64,000 nucleotides of DNA, from NCBI RefSeq assembly GCF_001757355.1, contig NZ_MINO01000003.1, positions 110,421 to 174,420 of the forward strand, in the 5' to 3' direction. Positions 9,167 through 20,056 of the stretch are shown here, in pieces. This stretch comes from Sphingobium phenoxybenzoativorans. GTDB taxonomy: Bacteria; Pseudomonadota; Alphaproteobacteria; Sphingomonadales; Sphingomonadaceae. The notes under the pieces were generated by a model. The model ran no database searches. It had not been told where the DNA came from and was given only the letters and a program-made list of their open reading frames with translations. Numbering within the stretch: position 1 is the first letter of the stretch; every line of letters starts with the position of its first letter. A program made the position numbers and the translations under genes.

Positions 9167-9769
9167 TTAGCGCGGAAGCCTCTCACCATTTAGGCTTTCG
9201 ACGTTTCTCAATCCGCTTGCCCAATAGAGATGGCACGGTGGAATATTCCACCACTCAAAACCGTGGCGCACCTTTGTGAAATGACGATCGATGAGAGGGC
9301 GGATCGCTGTGCGCATCTGATAGGCGGCAATAAGCCCATTCGGCTTCAGCGCCATGCTTGTCTCAAACATGATCATCTCGGCCTCGTCCTTGTCGAGCAT
9401 TGAAAAGGGCAGCCCCGACAATATGCAGTCAGCCTGCCCCAATCCCTTATCGCGAAGGTGGCGCCTCACATCTCTCGCCGAGCCTTCGACTGGGATGAGG
9501 CGAGGGTCCTGGCATGTTTGACGCAGCTTCGTGACGAACGCTTCGCCGGTCTCAACGGCGAGAAGCTTGGCATCGCCAGGTAGTCGTTCCAGGATCGCGA
9601 AAGTGAACCGGCCGCTGCCTGGGCCATATTCAACGAAAAGCCGGATATCTGACCAATTAATGGGTGCAAGCATGTGGCGCACCATTCTTGCAGTTGCCGG
9701 AAAGGCCGAGCCGACCATTGACGGACGCCGGACGAACTCGGTTGCGGCGACCCAACCGGTATGTTTCAC
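9167..9769 (-). CDS. class I SAM-dependent methyltransferase, phospholipid N-methyltransferase-like
   Basis: A 200-residue PmtA-like methyltransferase. FVRRPSMVGSAFPATARMV near the N terminus is the membrane-contacting signature of this family. FVEYGPGSGRFTFAILERL is the SAM-binding loop, and DCILSGLPFSML is the post-I motif with the substrate-proximal loop. The GTG start at 9769 is favoured because AGGAGG lies 5 bases upstream; the ATG at 9859 would overlap the neighbour by 50 bases. Family members methylate phosphatidylethanolamine towards phosphatidylcholine, but divergent copies exist and the substrate here is uncertain. Confidence 0.75.
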   Translation of the reverse strand: MKHTGWVAATEFVRRPSMVGSAFPATARMVRHMLAPINWSDIRLFVEYGPGSGRFTFAILERLPGDAKLLAVETGEAFVTKLRQTCQDPRLIPVEGSARDVRRHLRDKGLGQADCILSGLPFSMLDKDEAEMIMFETSMALKPNGLIAAYQMRTAIRPLIDRHFTKVRHGFEWWNIPPCHLYWASGLRNVESLNGERLPR

Positions 9770-9809
9770 GCAATCCTCCTCCAGCCAATCAAAATAGCCA
9801 AATTTCGCG

Positions 9810-10418
9810 TCATCCGGGGTAGGGCTTTGACTGGAGCAGACAGGCAAGATGGGCGGCATTAGCAGCGACCATCTTTGCGGTCTGTGTGACCTTGTCCGGC
9901 GTCTCCTTCAGATCCTTGAAATCTGTAGACCCCATAGCTTCACCGACCCAGTAGCAGGCGGCGACCGCTGGGATGGTCCAACCGACATCGTTCAGCGCCT
10001 GGAACAGTTGCGCACAAGAAAAATGGGCACCGTCTTCATTGCCGACGACAGCTGCGACGGCGACCTTACCATAGCTCGGCATGCGGCCTGCATCGTCGGT
10101 TTCACTCAAGAACGCGTCCATTCGCTCAAGAACGCACTTGGCGACGCTCGATATCTGCCCCATCCAGATCGGGCCGCCGAAAATGACTATGTCGTGTGCA
10201 AGAATTGTCTCGCGTAGCCTTGGCCATGCATCCCCCTCGCCCTCGTCCGAAGTCACGCCTGGCTTGATGTCGAGCGCGGCAACCCGGATTGTTTCGGTGA
10301 GTGACACATGATTGTCGGCAAAGGCCGCTTTCAGGACCGCGATCATTGCATCGGTGGAACTCGCTTCGTCTATGTCGGCCTTTAGGGTGCAATTGAGAGC
10401 AAGGGCCTTGAGCGGCAT
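9810..10418 (-). CDS. flavodoxin-family NAD(P)H-dependent FMN reductase-like protein
   Basis: A 202-residue single-domain protein with a flavodoxin-like fold. The N-terminal LKALALNCTLK strand leads into the phosphate-binding loop. VIFGGPIWMGQISS, VAAVVGNEDGAHFSCAQLFQ and VGWTIPAVAACYWVGEAM are features of the WrbA/NAD(P)H-dehydrogenase-like FMN proteins. Start 10418 follows GGAG at good spacing. It lies 40 bases upstream of the methyltransferase on the same strand. It probably reduces quinones or supplies reduced flavin; the partner is unknown. Confidence 0.8.
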   Translation of the reverse strand: MPLKALALNCTLKADIDEASSTDAMIAVLKAAFADNHVSLTETIRVAALDIKPGVTSDEGEGDAWPRLRETILAHDIVIFGGPIWMGQISSVAKCVLERMDAFLSETDDAGRMPSYGKVAVAAVVGNEDGAHFSCAQLFQALNDVGWTIPAVAACYWVGEAMGSTDFKDLKETPDKVTQTAKMVAANAAHLACLLQSKPYPG

Positions 10419-10721
10419 CGATCGTCTCCTTCGCCGTCGGCTACCGCGCAAATGCGATCATCCGTTCACTCCTATGAGAACTCTTTGACGCCGACTTGAG
10501 TTTCAGATCGGCTTCAGTAAGGGCAATCATATATGCGCCGGCGCAAATCTGGCCCGCGCCGAACTTTCCATTCGCTTGATGAATGGCTGAAGAATATCCC
10601 CGACTTTTCATTGGCTAATGGCGCAAAATTGATTTTCGGAGGCGGAGTTGTGACTACCGTCGCGAACCTTCACCCTGTCTGGGATATCTAGGTTAGACAA
10701 GGGCAGGCCACATACGACGGC
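10419..10721. other. intergenic region between flavodoxin gene and hutU
   Basis: About 300 bases without a supported gene. It holds the promoter region of the flavodoxin-like gene (minus strand) and the 3' side of hutU. I see no clear hairpin terminator and no recognisable operator. Confidence 0.4.
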
Positions 10722-12380
10722 TCACCTCAATATGGCGGGCAGATCCAGTCCCGTGTTTCGCGCGCAGTCAAGCGCAATGTCATAACCAGCGTCGGCATGA
10801 CGCATTACGCCAGTTGCCGGATCATTCCAAAGCACCCGCGCCAATCGGCGTGACGCTGCCTCTGTCCCATCGGCAACAATGACCATCCCGGAATGCTGCG
10901 AATATCCCATGCCGACGCCACCGCCATGATGCAGCGATACCCAGGTAGCCCCACTTGCCGTGTTGAGCAGCGCATTGAGCAAAGGCCAGTCCGATACGGC
11001 GTCTGAACCATCTCGCATCGCCTCCGTCTCGCGATTGGGGCTGGCGACCGATCCGCTGTCCAGATGATCGCGACCTATGACAACAGGGGCCTTCAACTCC
11101 CCATTGGCCACCATCTCATTGAAGGCCAGGCCTAGGCGATGCCGATCGCCCAGGCCCACCCAGCAAATACGCGCAGGCAACCCTTGAAAATGTATCTTCT
11201 CTCGCGCCATGTCGAGCCAGCGATGGAGATGCGCGTCATCTGGCATCAGTTCCTTCACCTTGGCGTCGGTCTTGTAGATATCTTCCGGGTCCCCCGACAG
11301 CGCGGCCCAGCGAAACGGACCGATCCCCCTACAAAAGAGCGGACGAATATAGGCAGGCACGAAGCCGGGGAAATCGAAGGCATTGGCGACACCCTCATCC
11401 TTTGCGACTTGGCGTATGTTGTTGCCATAATCGACGGTTGGCACGCCCGCCGCCTGAAAATCGAGCATGGCGCGGACATGCACGGCCATCGACGCCTTAG
11501 CCGCTTTTGCAACCGCCTCCGGCTCGCGTGCGCGCCGGTCGATCCATTGGGCAACGGTCCAGCCTGCAGGCAGATAGCCATTTACCGGATCATGCGCGCT
11601 GGTCTGATCGGTCAGCAGATCAGGCCGGATTCCCCGCGCAAATATTTCCGGCAATATCTCCGCTGCATTGCCCAGCAGGCCGACCGAAACAGGCTCTTTC
11701 GCCGAACTGACAATCTCCACAGCCTCATCGATGCTGTCAGTCGAACGGTCGAGATAACCGGTACGCAATCGCATCTCGATCCGGCTCGGCTGGCATTCGA
11801 TCGCAATGCAGGAGGCGCCCGCCATCACGGCGGCAAGCGGTTGCGCACCGCCCATCCCGCCCAGCCCCGCCGTCAGCAGCCAGCGACCCGACAAGTCTCC
11901 GCCATAATGCTGCCGTCCCATCTCCACAAAGGTTTCATAGGTACCCTGCACAATCCCCTGTGTGCCGATATAAATCCAACTGCCCGCGGTCATCTGTCCA
12001 TACATGGCCAGACCCCTGCGATCGAGTTCAGCGAAATGGTCCCAGTCCGCCCATTTCGGCACCAGATTGGAATTGGCGATCAGAACGCGGGGCGCATCCA
12101 CATGGGTGCGAAATACGCCGACCGGCTTGCCGGACTGAACCAGCAGCGTCTCATCATCTTCCAGGCGCAGCAACGTCTGAACAATCCGGTCATAGCTTTC
12201 CCAGTCGCGCGCGGCCCTGCCAATGCCGCCATAAACCACCAGTTCCTCCGGCCGCTCAGCGACATCGGGATGAAGGTTGTTCATCAACATGCGCAAAGGC
12301 GCTTCGGTCAGCCAGCTTTTCGCCGACAGGTTCGGTCCGGTCGCGGGCTTGATGATGCGGCTATTGTCGAGGCGGGTCAT
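10722..12380 (-). CDS. hutU: urocanate hydratase
   Basis: A 552-residue urocanase, step 2 of histidine degradation: urocanate plus water to 4-imidazolone-5-propionate, with tightly bound NAD+ as electrophile. Full family length. The N-terminal block [20 protein letters not shown], the NAD-binding [12 protein letters not shown] and [22 protein letters not shown] are diagnostic. It is the last gene of the minus-strand hut operon, 16 bases after hutG. Confidence 0.97.
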   Translation of the reverse strand: MTRLDNSRIIKPATGPNLSAKSWLTEAPLRMLMNNLHPDVAERPEELVVYGGIGRAARDWESYDRIVQTLLRLEDDETLLVQSGKPVGVFRTHVDAPRVLIANSNLVPKWADWDHFAELDRRGLAMYGQMTAGSWIYIGTQGIVQGTYETFVEMGRQHYGGDLSGRWLLTAGLGGMGGAQPLAAVMAGASCIAIECQPSRIEMRLRTGYLDRSTDSIDEAVEIVSSAKEPVSVGLLGNAAEILPEIFARGIRPDLLTDQTSAHDPVNGYLPAGWTVAQWIDRRAREPEAVAKAAKASMAVHVRAMLDFQAAGVPTVDYGNNIRQVAKDEGVANAFDFPGFVPAYIRPLFCRGIGPFRWAALSGDPEDIYKTDAKVKELMPDDAHLHRWLDMAREKIHFQGLPARICWVGLGDRHRLGLAFNEMVANGELKAPVVIGRDHLDSGSVASPNRETEAMRDGSDAVSDWPLLNALLNTASGATWVSLHHGGGVGMGYSQHSGMVIVADGTEAASRRLARVLWNDPATGVMRHADAGYDIALDCARNTGLDLPAILR

Positions 12381-12396
12381 GGCAAGGATTCCTGGC

Positions 12397-13200
12397 TCAG
12401 ATGCTGGCGAAGGCGATACAGGTGGCGATGATCGTTTTCAGATCCGCCATCAGCGGGGTGGAAGGGTCGAAGGGAGCAGGCCAATTATCCGGCGACGGTG
12501 CAGCCGGTTCCTCCAGATATGCGCGCATCGCCAGTTCCATCTGGATGGCGTGAACGCCATCTTCCGGGCGGCCATAGTGGCGGGTGGTCCACCCGCCCCG
12601 GAAACGGCCGTTCAGCACATGGCTACGCCCAGTCGCTTTCGCCGCAGAGAGGATAGCCGCCTCCAGCGCAGCATCGCAGGTCGCGCCACCGTCAGTACCG
12701 ATATTGAATACCGGCAATTCGCCGTCGAAAAGGCGCGGCACAAGGCTGACGATGGAATGAGCATCATACAGAACGACCTTGCCATGGATTCTGCACAACC
12801 GCTCGATCTCACCTTTCAGAGCAGTGTGATAGGGGTCAAACCATTGCGCGCGGCGCAAAGCGATCTCCGCGTCATCAGGTGGCAAATCGATATACAGTGG
12901 ATCGCCGTTGAAGCAGGTAGTCGGGCAAAGTTCGGTCGTCGCTTGTCCGGGATATAGCGAATGCCCGGAAGGATCGCGGTTCACGTCAATCACGCTGCGC
13001 GATATACGGGTGCGCACCGTGGTTGCGCCCATGTCCGCGGCAAAGTCATAGAGCCGGTCGACCCACCAGTCGGTATCCCTGCGCGCCAACCAGGGTGAAA
13101 CGAAACGCGCCTCAAGATCAGCGGGAATATCCGTGCCGCTATGCGGAATACCGATCACCAGCGGTGCGTCTCCGCGTTGGATATCGATCCAGCCGGTCAT
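12397..13200 (-). CDS. hutG: N-formylglutamate deformylase
   Basis: A 267-residue zinc amidohydrolase that converts N-formylglutamate to glutamate and formate, the last step of the HutF-dependent pathway. [12 protein letters not shown] near the N terminus, DVNRDPSG and [20 protein letters not shown] are the HutG signatures that supply the metal ligands. The start overlaps the hutH stop by four bases. Together with hutF it shows that this organism uses the five-step route, releasing ammonia and formate rather than formamide. Confidence 0.95.
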   Translation of the reverse strand: MTGWIDIQRGDAPLVIGIPHSGTDIPADLEARFVSPWLARRDTDWWVDRLYDFAADMGATTVRTRISRSVIDVNRDPSGHSLYPGQATTELCPTTCFNGDPLYIDLPPDDAEIALRRAQWFDPYHTALKGEIERLCRIHGKVVLYDAHSIVSLVPRLFDGELPVFNIGTDGGATCDAALEAAILSAAKATGRSHVLNGRFRGGWTTRHYGRPEDGVHAIQMELAMRAYLEEPAAPSPDNWPAPFDPSTPLMADLKTIIATCIAFASI

Positions 13201-14723
13201 TGCAGGCCCGGCAGGTCCATCCCCACCGCCGCGACCAATCTACCGGAACGCACCAGTCCGTTCGCCACTTCCATATCCGGGTGGAAATGACGATCGTCCT
13301 CCAGCATCGGGATCTCGGTACGCAGACAGGCGCGGGCATTTTCCAGCGCATCGCTCGACTGCAGAGGCGCGTGGAAATCGCACCCCTGCACCGCCGCCAG
13401 CAATTCGATACCGACTATCGCGGTGGCATTGGTCGTCATATCAAGCAAGCGGCGGCTGCCATGCGCCGCCATCGACACATGATCCTCCTGATTAGCCGAG
13501 GTTGGCAGGGAATCGATGCTCGCCGGGGTAGCGCGCTGCTTGTTTTCCGAAACAAGTGCCGCCGCTGTAACCTGCGGGATCATGAACCCGGAATTGAGAC
13601 CAGGCCTGGGAGTCAGGAATGCGGGCAGGCCCGAAAGCGCCGGATCGACCAGCATGGCGATGCGCCGCTCGGTGATCGAACCGATCTCGCAAATGGCCAG
13701 CGCCAGCATATCAGCCGCGAAAGCGACAGGCTCCGCATGGAAATTGCCGCCCGATAACGCTTCATCAGTGTCGGGGAAGATCAACGGATTGTCGGAAACA
13801 CCATTTGCCTCAATCTCCAGCATCGTTGCAGCTTGCCGCAGCAGGTCTAGCACCGCGCCCATCACCTGGGGCTGACAACGCAGGCAATATGGGTCCTGCA
13901 CGCGCGCATCCCCATCGAGGTGGCTGGCGCGAATTGCGGATCCCGCCATCAGCCGCCGCAGCGCTTCGGCCGTCTCGATCTGACCTGGCTGGCGGCGCAG
14001 GGCATGAATGCGCGGATCGAATGGCGTGTCCGATCCCTTCGCCGCCTCTGTCGCCAACGCCCCGGTTATGAGCGCAGATTGGAACAGCCGTTCGGTCTCG
14101 AATAATCCAGCAAGGGCATTGGCGGTTGAGAATTGCGTGCCATTGAGCAACGCCAAACCTTCCTTGGGACCAAGCGTAAGCGGAATAAGACCGGCGCCAT
14201 CCAGCGCAGCAGCGGCGGGCATATGCCGCCCATTCACCTGTATTTCACCCACGCCGATCATTGTCGCGGCCATATGCGCTAGTGGAGCCAAGTCGCCACT
14301 TGCGCCGACCGAACCTTGCGACGGCACCACTGGAGTCAAGCCATGGCGCAGCATCGCCTCCAGCATCGCCACCGTCTCCGGCTTCACACCCGATGCCCCT
14401 TGGGCGAGGCTGGCGAGCTTCAACGCCATCATTAGTCGGACGATGGGCGCGGGCGAAGGATCGCCCGTGCCTGCGGCATGGCTCAACACGATATTGCGCT
14501 GGAGGGTCGCTAGATCCTCGTCGCCAATACGCACGCTAGCAAGTTTTCCAAAGCCGGTGTTGATGCCATATACCGGCACACCGCGGCTGAGGATGCGGTC
14601 CACGGCGGCCGCGCTCGACGCAACAAGCGGCGCGCACGCGGGATCGAGCGAGAGTTCTGCCCCACGATAAATGGCCCGCCACTGGTCCAGTGTCGCCGCG
14701 CCGGGCTTCAGCTTCACGCTCAC
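13197..14723 (-). CDS. hutH: histidine ammonia-lyase
   Basis: A 508-residue histidase catalysing L-histidine to trans-urocanate plus ammonia. The autocatalytic MIO cofactor forms from A141-S142-G143 within [25 protein letters not shown] and [15 protein letters not shown] are also conserved. Full length, with overlaps of four bases at both ends (with the PhyH gene before it and hutG after it), so it is translationally coupled inside the operon. Confidence 0.97.
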   Translation of the reverse strand: MSVKLKPGAATLDQWRAIYRGAELSLDPACAPLVASSAAAVDRILSRGVPVYGINTGFGKLASVRIGDEDLATLQRNIVLSHAAGTGDPSPAPIVRLMMALKLASLAQGASGVKPETVAMLEAMLRHGLTPVVPSQGSVGASGDLAPLAHMAATMIGVGEIQVNGRHMPAAAALDGAGLIPLTLGPKEGLALLNGTQFSTANALAGLFETERLFQSALITGALATEAAKGSDTPFDPRIHALRRQPGQIETAEALRRLMAGSAIRASHLDGDARVQDPYCLRCQPQVMGAVLDLLRQAATMLEIEANGVSDNPLIFPDTDEALSGGNFHAEPVAFAADMLALAICEIGSITERRIAMLVDPALSGLPAFLTPRPGLNSGFMIPQVTAAALVSENKQRATPASIDSLPTSANQEDHVSMAAHGSRRLLDMTTNATAIVGIELLAAVQGCDFHAPLQSSDALENARACLRTEIPMLEDDRHFHPDMEVANGLVRSGRLVAAVGMDLPGLQ

Positions 14724-15517
14724 TTGTCAATCTCCGGCCAGATCAGGGGGAAAAGCGGCCCGTCGAACGGCGCGCCGTCCGGCAGCGTCTCCGACAAGTC
14801 AGGAAAATCCGGAGAGGTCGCCCAATCGCGGACGGCATGGCGCGCGTCATCCCCAATGAAACGCGCAGAAAAGACTCGCCGCAACGCTGCCGATCCCGGC
14901 GCCCGGTGCAGAGTGAGCATGTGAAAGGCGATGGCGTCACCCGGTCTCACCGCCCAGCCCAGAACGTCATATGCGCTAGGTTCAGCGTCGATATCAGGCA
15001 GCTCCGCCAGCGTGCCTTCGGGAAACCATTTCGCCTGTTTGTCCATGAAGCTGCGCGGCATCAGCCAGGGACCAAGATGCGATCCTGCAACAAATTCCAG
15101 GCTGGCTTGGCGCGGGACGGGATCAACCGGGATCCAGAAACTGACATTCTGGCGGCCTGCGATATTATAATAGGGCTGATCTTGATGCCAGGGCGTTGCC
15201 TGCCGTGTGCCCGCCAGTTTGGTCAGCATATGGTCATGATGCAGGCGCGCGGTGCGGCTACCCATTAGACCAGCCGCGATCTCTCCCAAGCGGGACGTAA
15301 AAATAATCTCCCGATAGGCTGCGTTATCCTGCCAGCATCGGAAATCCTCCACGAACTGGCCGGGATCATCCGGCTTGCTGGCGATCAGAGCGCGAGGCGA
15401 AGGCGTCGCAAGATTGGCGTCTATGCCCGCTGCGAGCCGTTCCACCTCGGCAGATGTCAATGCGCCTTGCACGAGGACAGCGCCATCTCTGGCAAAGGCG
15501 GTCGCAAGGTCGCTCAT
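14720..15517 (-). CDS. phytanoyl-CoA dioxygenase (PhyH) family Fe(II)/2-oxoglutarate oxygenase in the hut operon
   Basis: A 265-residue non-haem iron oxygenase. The metal triad is visible as H111-Q-D113 ([10 protein letters not shown]) and His204 in TLHRAPGSA, and the Arg a few residues later (R213/R214) could bind the 2-oxoglutarate carboxylate. The start ATG 15517 overlaps the hutI stop and the stop overlaps the hutH start, so it sits tightly between two histidine-pathway genes. PhyH enzymes hydroxylate or oxidatively demethylate small molecules. A sensible inference is that it feeds a modified histidine or imidazole into the pathway, but no substrate can be read from the sequence. Confidence 0.88.
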   Translation of the reverse strand: MSDLATAFARDGAVLVQGALTSAEVERLAAGIDANLATPSPRALIASKPDDPGQFVEDFRCWQDNAAYREIIFTSRLGEIAAGLMGSRTARLHHDHMLTKLAGTRQATPWHQDQPYYNIAGRQNVSFWIPVDPVPRQASLEFVAGSHLGPWLMPRSFMDKQAKWFPEGTLAELPDIDAEPSAYDVLGWAVRPGDAIAFHMLTLHRAPGSAALRRVFSARFIGDDARHAVRDWATSPDFPDLSETLPDGAPFDGPLFPLIWPEIDK

Positions 15518-16713
15518 TGACCCTTCCATATCCGGGCGTGAAGCGGATTCAGGCCCATGCGATAGACAAGCTCCGCGGGGCGATCGATATTCCAGATAGC
15601 AAGGTCGCAGCTTTTGCCTGCCTCGATAGTGCCGGTTTCGCTGTTTATGCCCAAGGCGCGCGCGGCGTTGCGCGTTACGCCAAGCAAACATTCCTCAACT
15701 GACAGCCGGAATAGCGTCGCACCCATATTCATGACCAGCAAAAGCGAAGTAAGCGGCGAGGTGCCGGGATTGCAGTCGGTCGCAAGCGCAATCGGCACGC
15801 CTGCAGCGCGCAAATCGCCTATCGGAGGCAGTTGCTGTTCCCGCGTGAAATAATATGCGCCGGGCAGCAATGTGGCGACCGTACCGCTGCGTGCCATAGC
15901 GGCTGTGCCAGCCGCATCCAGATACTCCAGATGATCGGCAGAAAGCGCCCCAGCCTCCGCTGCAAGGCGCGCGCCATGCTGATTGGAAAGCTGTTCCGCG
16001 TGGAGCTTGACCGGGAGGCCAAGGTTCCGGGCGACATCAAATACACGCCCCACCTGCGCATTGGTGAAACCGATTCCTTCGCAAAAGGCATCGACTGCAT
16101 CGACCAACCCCGCTGCAGCGAGGGCGGGCAGCATATCTTCATATATGGCGGTGATATAACCGTCAGCATCATCCGCATATTCGGGCGGCAAGGCATGAGC
16201 GCCAAGAAAAGTGGTGGCAACCCGTACATGGCGCTCCACGCCCAGTTGACGCGCAGCGTTCAGCATCTTCATTTCGTCAATGCGGGTCAGCCCGTATCCG
16301 GACTTGATCTCAACCGTCGTCACGCCTTCCGCAATCAGCGCATCAAGGCGTGGAAGCGCGCTCTGCACAAGCTCCGCTTCGCTCGCGGCGCGGGTAGCCT
16401 TCATCGTCGAAACGATGCCGCCGCCTGCCCGCGCAATCTCCTCATAGGATGCTCCGGCCAACCGCAGCTCGAATTCCTGCGCGCGATCCCCGGCATGCAC
16501 CAGATGCGTGTGACAATCTATCAGGCCGGGCGTGATCCATCGCCCTTCACAATCCACCGTCTCACTCGCCTCCAGCACGGGCGCATCGCAGGCAGGACCA
16601 GCATAGAGGATATAGCCGTCTTTCGCGGCAACGATGCCATGGTCGACAACGCCAAGCCCCTCCCCGGCCATCGTCGCCAGCCGCGCATCCTTCCAGAGCC
16701 GATCGCACCGCAT
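15514..16713 (-). CDS. hutI: imidazolonepropionase
   Basis: A 399-residue amidohydrolase-superfamily enzyme that hydrolyses 4-imidazolone-5-propionate to N-formimino-L-glutamate. The metal-binding H68-T-H70 sits in [19 protein letters not shown], with [20 protein letters not shown] and [10 protein letters not shown] further on. Start 16713 is chosen for GGGAG upstream and the family N terminus; the frame extends to 16788. First gene of the minus-strand hut operon, divergent from hutF. Confidence 0.96.
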   Translation of the reverse strand: MRCDRLWKDARLATMAGEGLGVVDHGIVAAKDGYILYAGPACDAPVLEASETVDCEGRWITPGLIDCHTHLVHAGDRAQEFELRLAGASYEEIARAGGGIVSTMKATRAASEAELVQSALPRLDALIAEGVTTVEIKSGYGLTRIDEMKMLNAARQLGVERHVRVATTFLGAHALPPEYADDADGYITAIYEDMLPALAAAGLVDAVDAFCEGIGFTNAQVGRVFDVARNLGLPVKLHAEQLSNQHGARLAAEAGALSADHLEYLDAAGTAAMARSGTVATLLPGAYYFTREQQLPPIGDLRAAGVPIALATDCNPGTSPLTSLLLVMNMGATLFRLSVEECLLGVTRNAARALGINSETGTIEAGKSCDLAIWNIDRPAELVYRMGLNPLHARIWKGQ

Positions 16714-16756
16714 GCCGAATCTCCCTGTCACGGAACATTGCACCGATCTCCAATAA

Positions 16757-16766
16757 TGTATAGACA
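16757..16766. promoter_or_regulatory. candidate HutC operator between hutI and hutF
   Basis: TGTATAGACA, within ATGTATAGACAT (inverted arms ATGT/ACAT), lies in the 73-base gap shared by the divergent hutI and hutF genes. GntR/HutC repressors bind short palindromes of the form TGTnTAnACA, and hutC itself is two genes away. Position and shape suit a single operator serving both directions; no binding data are implied. Confidence 0.5.
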
Positions 16767-16786
16767 TAAACGCGGGAGATATATCC

Positions 16787-18151
16787 ATGACCGGACAGGC
16801 CGACGGCAGCTTTCATTTCGCAACGGCTTTGCTGCCCTCCGGCTGGGCAAACAGCGTACGGATGGAAATCCGCGATGGCATGATAAGCGCGATCTTGCCG
16901 GCTCGGTCCCCAGGCCCCGAGGACGAGCGTCACGCCATAGCGCTACCCGGCCTGCCCAACCTGCACAGCCATGCCTTTCAGCGCGGCATGGCGGGACTGG
17001 CGGAGAAACGCGGGCCAGCGGACGATGGTTTCTGGACCTGGCGGGAGACGATGTATCGCTTTATCGACCGTCTGACGCCTGACCTCCTGCAGGCCGTTGC
17101 CGCGCTCGCCTATATTGAGATGCTGGAGGCTGGTTTCACGCGTGTTGGTGAATTCCATTATCTGCATCACGATCGGGACGGCGCCCCCTTTGGCGACCCT
17201 GCGACAATGAGCGTCGCGATCATCGCCGCCGCCGCGGAAAGTGGGATCGCCCTCACCCATTTGCCTGTTTTCTATGCGCACTCCGGCTTTGGTGGACAGG
17301 TGCCCGGCGAGGGTCAGCGACGCTTCATCCATAGTCCCGACAGCTTTGCCGCCCTGCTGGACCGGATGGCTGCACTGATCGGGACACTGCCGGATGCCGT
17401 ACTTGGGATCGCTCCGCATAGCCTGCGCGCAGTCACTCCTGACGAACTCGCCCTGCTGACGCCTCTGACGCAGGGTCCTATCCATATCCATGTTGCTGAG
17501 CAGGTCCGGGAGGTGGAGGACTGCATGGCATGGAGTGGGGCGCGGCCAGTCGAATGGCTGCTCGACAACATGCCGGTCGACAGGCGCTGGTGCTTGGTCC
17601 ACGCAACGCACATGACGCCAACCGAAACACAGATGATGGCGGCAAGCGGCGCAGTGGCGGGACTATGCCCTATTACAGAAGCCAATCTTGGCGATGGCTT
17701 GTTTCCGGCGCAACAATTCATGCAAGAAGGCGGAATATGGGGCATCGGATCGGACTCCAACGTCCTGATCGATGCGACGGAGGAGTTGCGCCTGCTAGAA
17801 TATGGCCAGCGGCTTTTTGCGCACGGCCGCAATATTTTCAGTCCCCCGGGAGGCTCCACCGGCAGCGCGCTGTTTCGTACAGCGTTAACGGGAGGGGCGC
17901 AGGCGCTCGGCGCATCGGCCGGTCTTGCGCTTGGTAATGCGGCGGATTTCCTGACGCTCAACCACGACCATCCATCGCTCGCTGGGCGGACAGACGACGC
18001 GCTGCTCGACGGCCTGATTTTCGTGGCGGGCAAATCCGCCATCGATGGCGTATGGCGGCGCGGCGACCGGTTGGTTGAGGGAGGCCGCCATGTCGCACGT
18101 GATGCCATCGCCGCACGCTATCGCCGGGCGCTGGGTGTGCTGTTGGCATGA
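16787..18151 (+). CDS. hutF: formimidoylglutamate deiminase
   Basis: A 454-residue amidohydrolase that converts N-formimino-L-glutamate to N-formyl-L-glutamate and ammonia. Metal ligands H60 and H62 lie in [29 protein letters not shown] and [20 protein letters not shown] are diagnostic of HutF. Start ATG follows GGGAG by 8 bases. It is divergent from hutI and its stop overlaps hutC by four bases. Confidence 0.96.
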   Translation: MTGQADGSFHFATALLPSGWANSVRMEIRDGMISAILPARSPGPEDERHAIALPGLPNLHSHAFQRGMAGLAEKRGPADDGFWTWRETMYRFIDRLTPDLLQAVAALAYIEMLEAGFTRVGEFHYLHHDRDGAPFGDPATMSVAIIAAAAESGIALTHLPVFYAHSGFGGQVPGEGQRRFIHSPDSFAALLDRMAALIGTLPDAVLGIAPHSLRAVTPDELALLTPLTQGPIHIHVAEQVREVEDCMAWSGARPVEWLLDNMPVDRRWCLVHATHMTPTETQMMAASGAVAGLCPITEANLGDGLFPAQQFMQEGGIWGIGSDSNVLIDATEELRLLEYGQRLFAHGRNIFSPPGGSTGSALFRTALTGGAQALGASAGLALGNAADFLTLNHDHPSLAGRTDDALLDGLIFVAGKSAIDGVWRRGDRLVEGGRHVARDAIAARYRRALGVLLA

Positions 18152-18846
18152 AGCGAGCCTCGCTCCACGACCGCATCCGGCAGGATATTGAGGCGCAAAT
18201 CATGTCGGGCGCCTGGGAGGCCGGGCATCGCATCCCGCCGGAGCATCAAATCATGGCCGATTATGGCTGTTCGCGGATGACGGTAAGCAAGGCGATTGCC
18301 ACGCTCGTAGAGCGTGGCCTTGTCGAACGGCGCAAACGCGCCGGCAGCTTCGTTGCCGCCCCTACTGTCCATCGCGCTGCCCTGAATATTCCAGACATCG
18401 CCGCCGAGATCGAAGGTCAAGGCTACCTGCACAGCCTCGACATCCGTGCGTGTATGGCGCGAGAAGCGCACGAGCAGGAACTTATCCTGCTTGACATGCA
18501 GTCTGGCGATATATTGGCGATCACCTGCCTGCATTATGCCGATGGCAAGCCTTTCGCTCTGGAGGAGCGTCTCATAAATCTAGGAATGGTGCCCGCCGCG
18601 CGCCAAATGGATTTTTCTTGCGAAAGTCCGGGACGCTGGCTGCTACGGCATGTCCCATGGACAGACGCCGAACACCGCATCACGGCTGTCATGGCAACGG
18701 ATGAACAGGCGGCACAGCTTGACCTGCCAGCCGGTAGCGCCTGCCTGTCGATCGAACGCTGGACTTGGCGCACCACCGAACGCATCACCTATGTCCGGCA
18801 GATATATCCCGGAAATCATGCGTTGACCGCACGCTTCATTGCATAG
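18148..18846 (+). CDS. hutC: histidine utilisation repressor, GntR/HutC family
   Basis: A 232-residue regulator. The N-terminal winged helix (about 5-70) includes IPPEHQIMADYGCSRMTVSK, the helix-turn-helix of GntR proteins; the C-terminal UTRA domain (about 90-230) senses the ligand, urocanate in characterised HutC proteins. It is cotranscribed with hutF and would control the shared hutI/hutF promoter, giving autoregulation. Confidence 0.93.
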   Translation: MKRASLHDRIRQDIEAQIMSGAWEAGHRIPPEHQIMADYGCSRMTVSKAIATLVERGLVERRKRAGSFVAAPTVHRAALNIPDIAAEIEGQGYLHSLDIRACMAREAHEQELILLDMQSGDILAITCLHYADGKPFALEERLINLGMVPAARQMDFSCESPGRWLLRHVPWTDAEHRITAVMATDEQAAQLDLPAGSACLSIERWTWRTTERITYVRQIYPGNHALTARFIA

Positions 18847-18981
18847 ACATTATCGCATTTACAGCTCCGGCAGCGTTGTGACTCTGGTTGTTCCAGTCGG
18901 GTTGCACATGGATCTTGGCATGAATTCAATAGAAGCCATAAGCGCCCTTGCCGCGCGATGTCCGGCAACGAATGAGGTGCA

Positions 18982-19986
18982 ATGACGCAGCAATATGCCC
19001 TTCCTCTTGTCGACATCTCGAATATCGGCAGCGACAGTTTCGAGGAGCGGTTGCAGGTGGCCCGCGATCTCGACAAGGCCTGCGTAGAGGCTGGCTTCCT
19101 TTACATCAAAAGCGCGCAGTTCGACACCGACATCTTTCGCAGGCTGGTCGACACAGCGAAACACTATTTCGCCGCCGATATCGACACGAAGATGCGCAGC
19201 TATATCGGCTATTCGGAGAACCATAGCGGCTACGTCCCCATCGGTGAGGAGCAGTTTGGCGGCGGCGGTTACGATTTAAAGGAAGCCTTTGACGTCAACT
19301 ATGACTATCCGTTGGCGGAGGGACGCCGGCCGTTATTGGGTCCTAATCTGTGGCCCGATATGCCCGGTTTCCGGGAGGATGTGCTTGCCTATTATCAGCA
19401 TATCAAGGCTATTGGGCATCAGCTTTTTCGCGCCTTCGCACTAGCGCTTGGACTGGAGGAGACTCATTTCGATGCGCACCTCCAGCATCCGCCAAGCCAA
19501 CTCCGGCTCATTCATTACCCTTTCGATCCGGATGCAAAGGATCGGCCGGGTATCGGGGCACACACGGATTATGAATGCTTCACCCTGCTATTCGCGACCG
19601 CGCCGGGCCTCCAGGTCATCAATAAGCAAGGAAAATGGGCCGACGTGCCGTTGATCGAAAATATGATGATCATGAACATCAGCGATATGATGGAGATCAT
19701 GTCGAACGGCCGATATGTCGCGACAAAACATCGGGTGAAGAAGGTGAAAGAGGAACGCTATTCCTTTCCGCTCTTTTTCTCCTGCGATTATGATCATGTG
19801 ATTACGCCAATGGTGAAGGGCGAAGCACCGAAATATCCGCCATTGAAGGGTGGCGAACATCTCTACAACCAGACCGCGCAAACCTTCGCCTACCTGAAGC
19901 GCAAGATCGCAAACGGCGAACTGGCCCTCCACAACGCCGTGCCGCTGGACTCCTTCGGACTCCATGAGGCTCAAGCGAAAGCATAA
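18982..19986 (+). CDS. isopenicillin N synthase-like Fe(II)/2OG oxygenase
   Basis: A 334-residue oxygenase. The DIOX_N part (about 6-130) has VDISNIGSDSFEERLQVARD, and the catalytic double-stranded beta-helix has H194-x-D196 in GIGAHTDYECFTLLF, His250 in ATKHRV and the R259/S261 pair (RYS) that binds the co-substrate carboxylate in 2OG enzymes. Full length and apparently intact. It follows hutC by 135 bases and may have its own promoter. With the PhyH protein it makes two iron oxygenases in one histidine locus; substrate unknown. Confidence 0.88.
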   Translation: MTQQYALPLVDISNIGSDSFEERLQVARDLDKACVEAGFLYIKSAQFDTDIFRRLVDTAKHYFAADIDTKMRSYIGYSENHSGYVPIGEEQFGGGGYDLKEAFDVNYDYPLAEGRRPLLGPNLWPDMPGFREDVLAYYQHIKAIGHQLFRAFALALGLEETHFDAHLQHPPSQLRLIHYPFDPDAKDRPGIGAHTDYECFTLLFATAPGLQVINKQGKWADVPLIENMMIMNISDMMEIMSNGRYVATKHRVKKVKEERYSFPLFFSCDYDHVITPMVKGEAPKYPPLKGGEHLYNQTAQTFAYLKRKIANGELALHNAVPLDSFGLHEAQAKA

Positions 19987-20056
19987 GCCCCCCGATGTTC
20001 CGGCGACGACGGGCCCAAATGGGCCGCGCACTTAAAAGCAAAAAAGCTAGCGGCGG

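Noticed and set aside
11139..12431. 430-codon plus-strand frame
   Set aside because: Antisense to hutU; no motif of its own.
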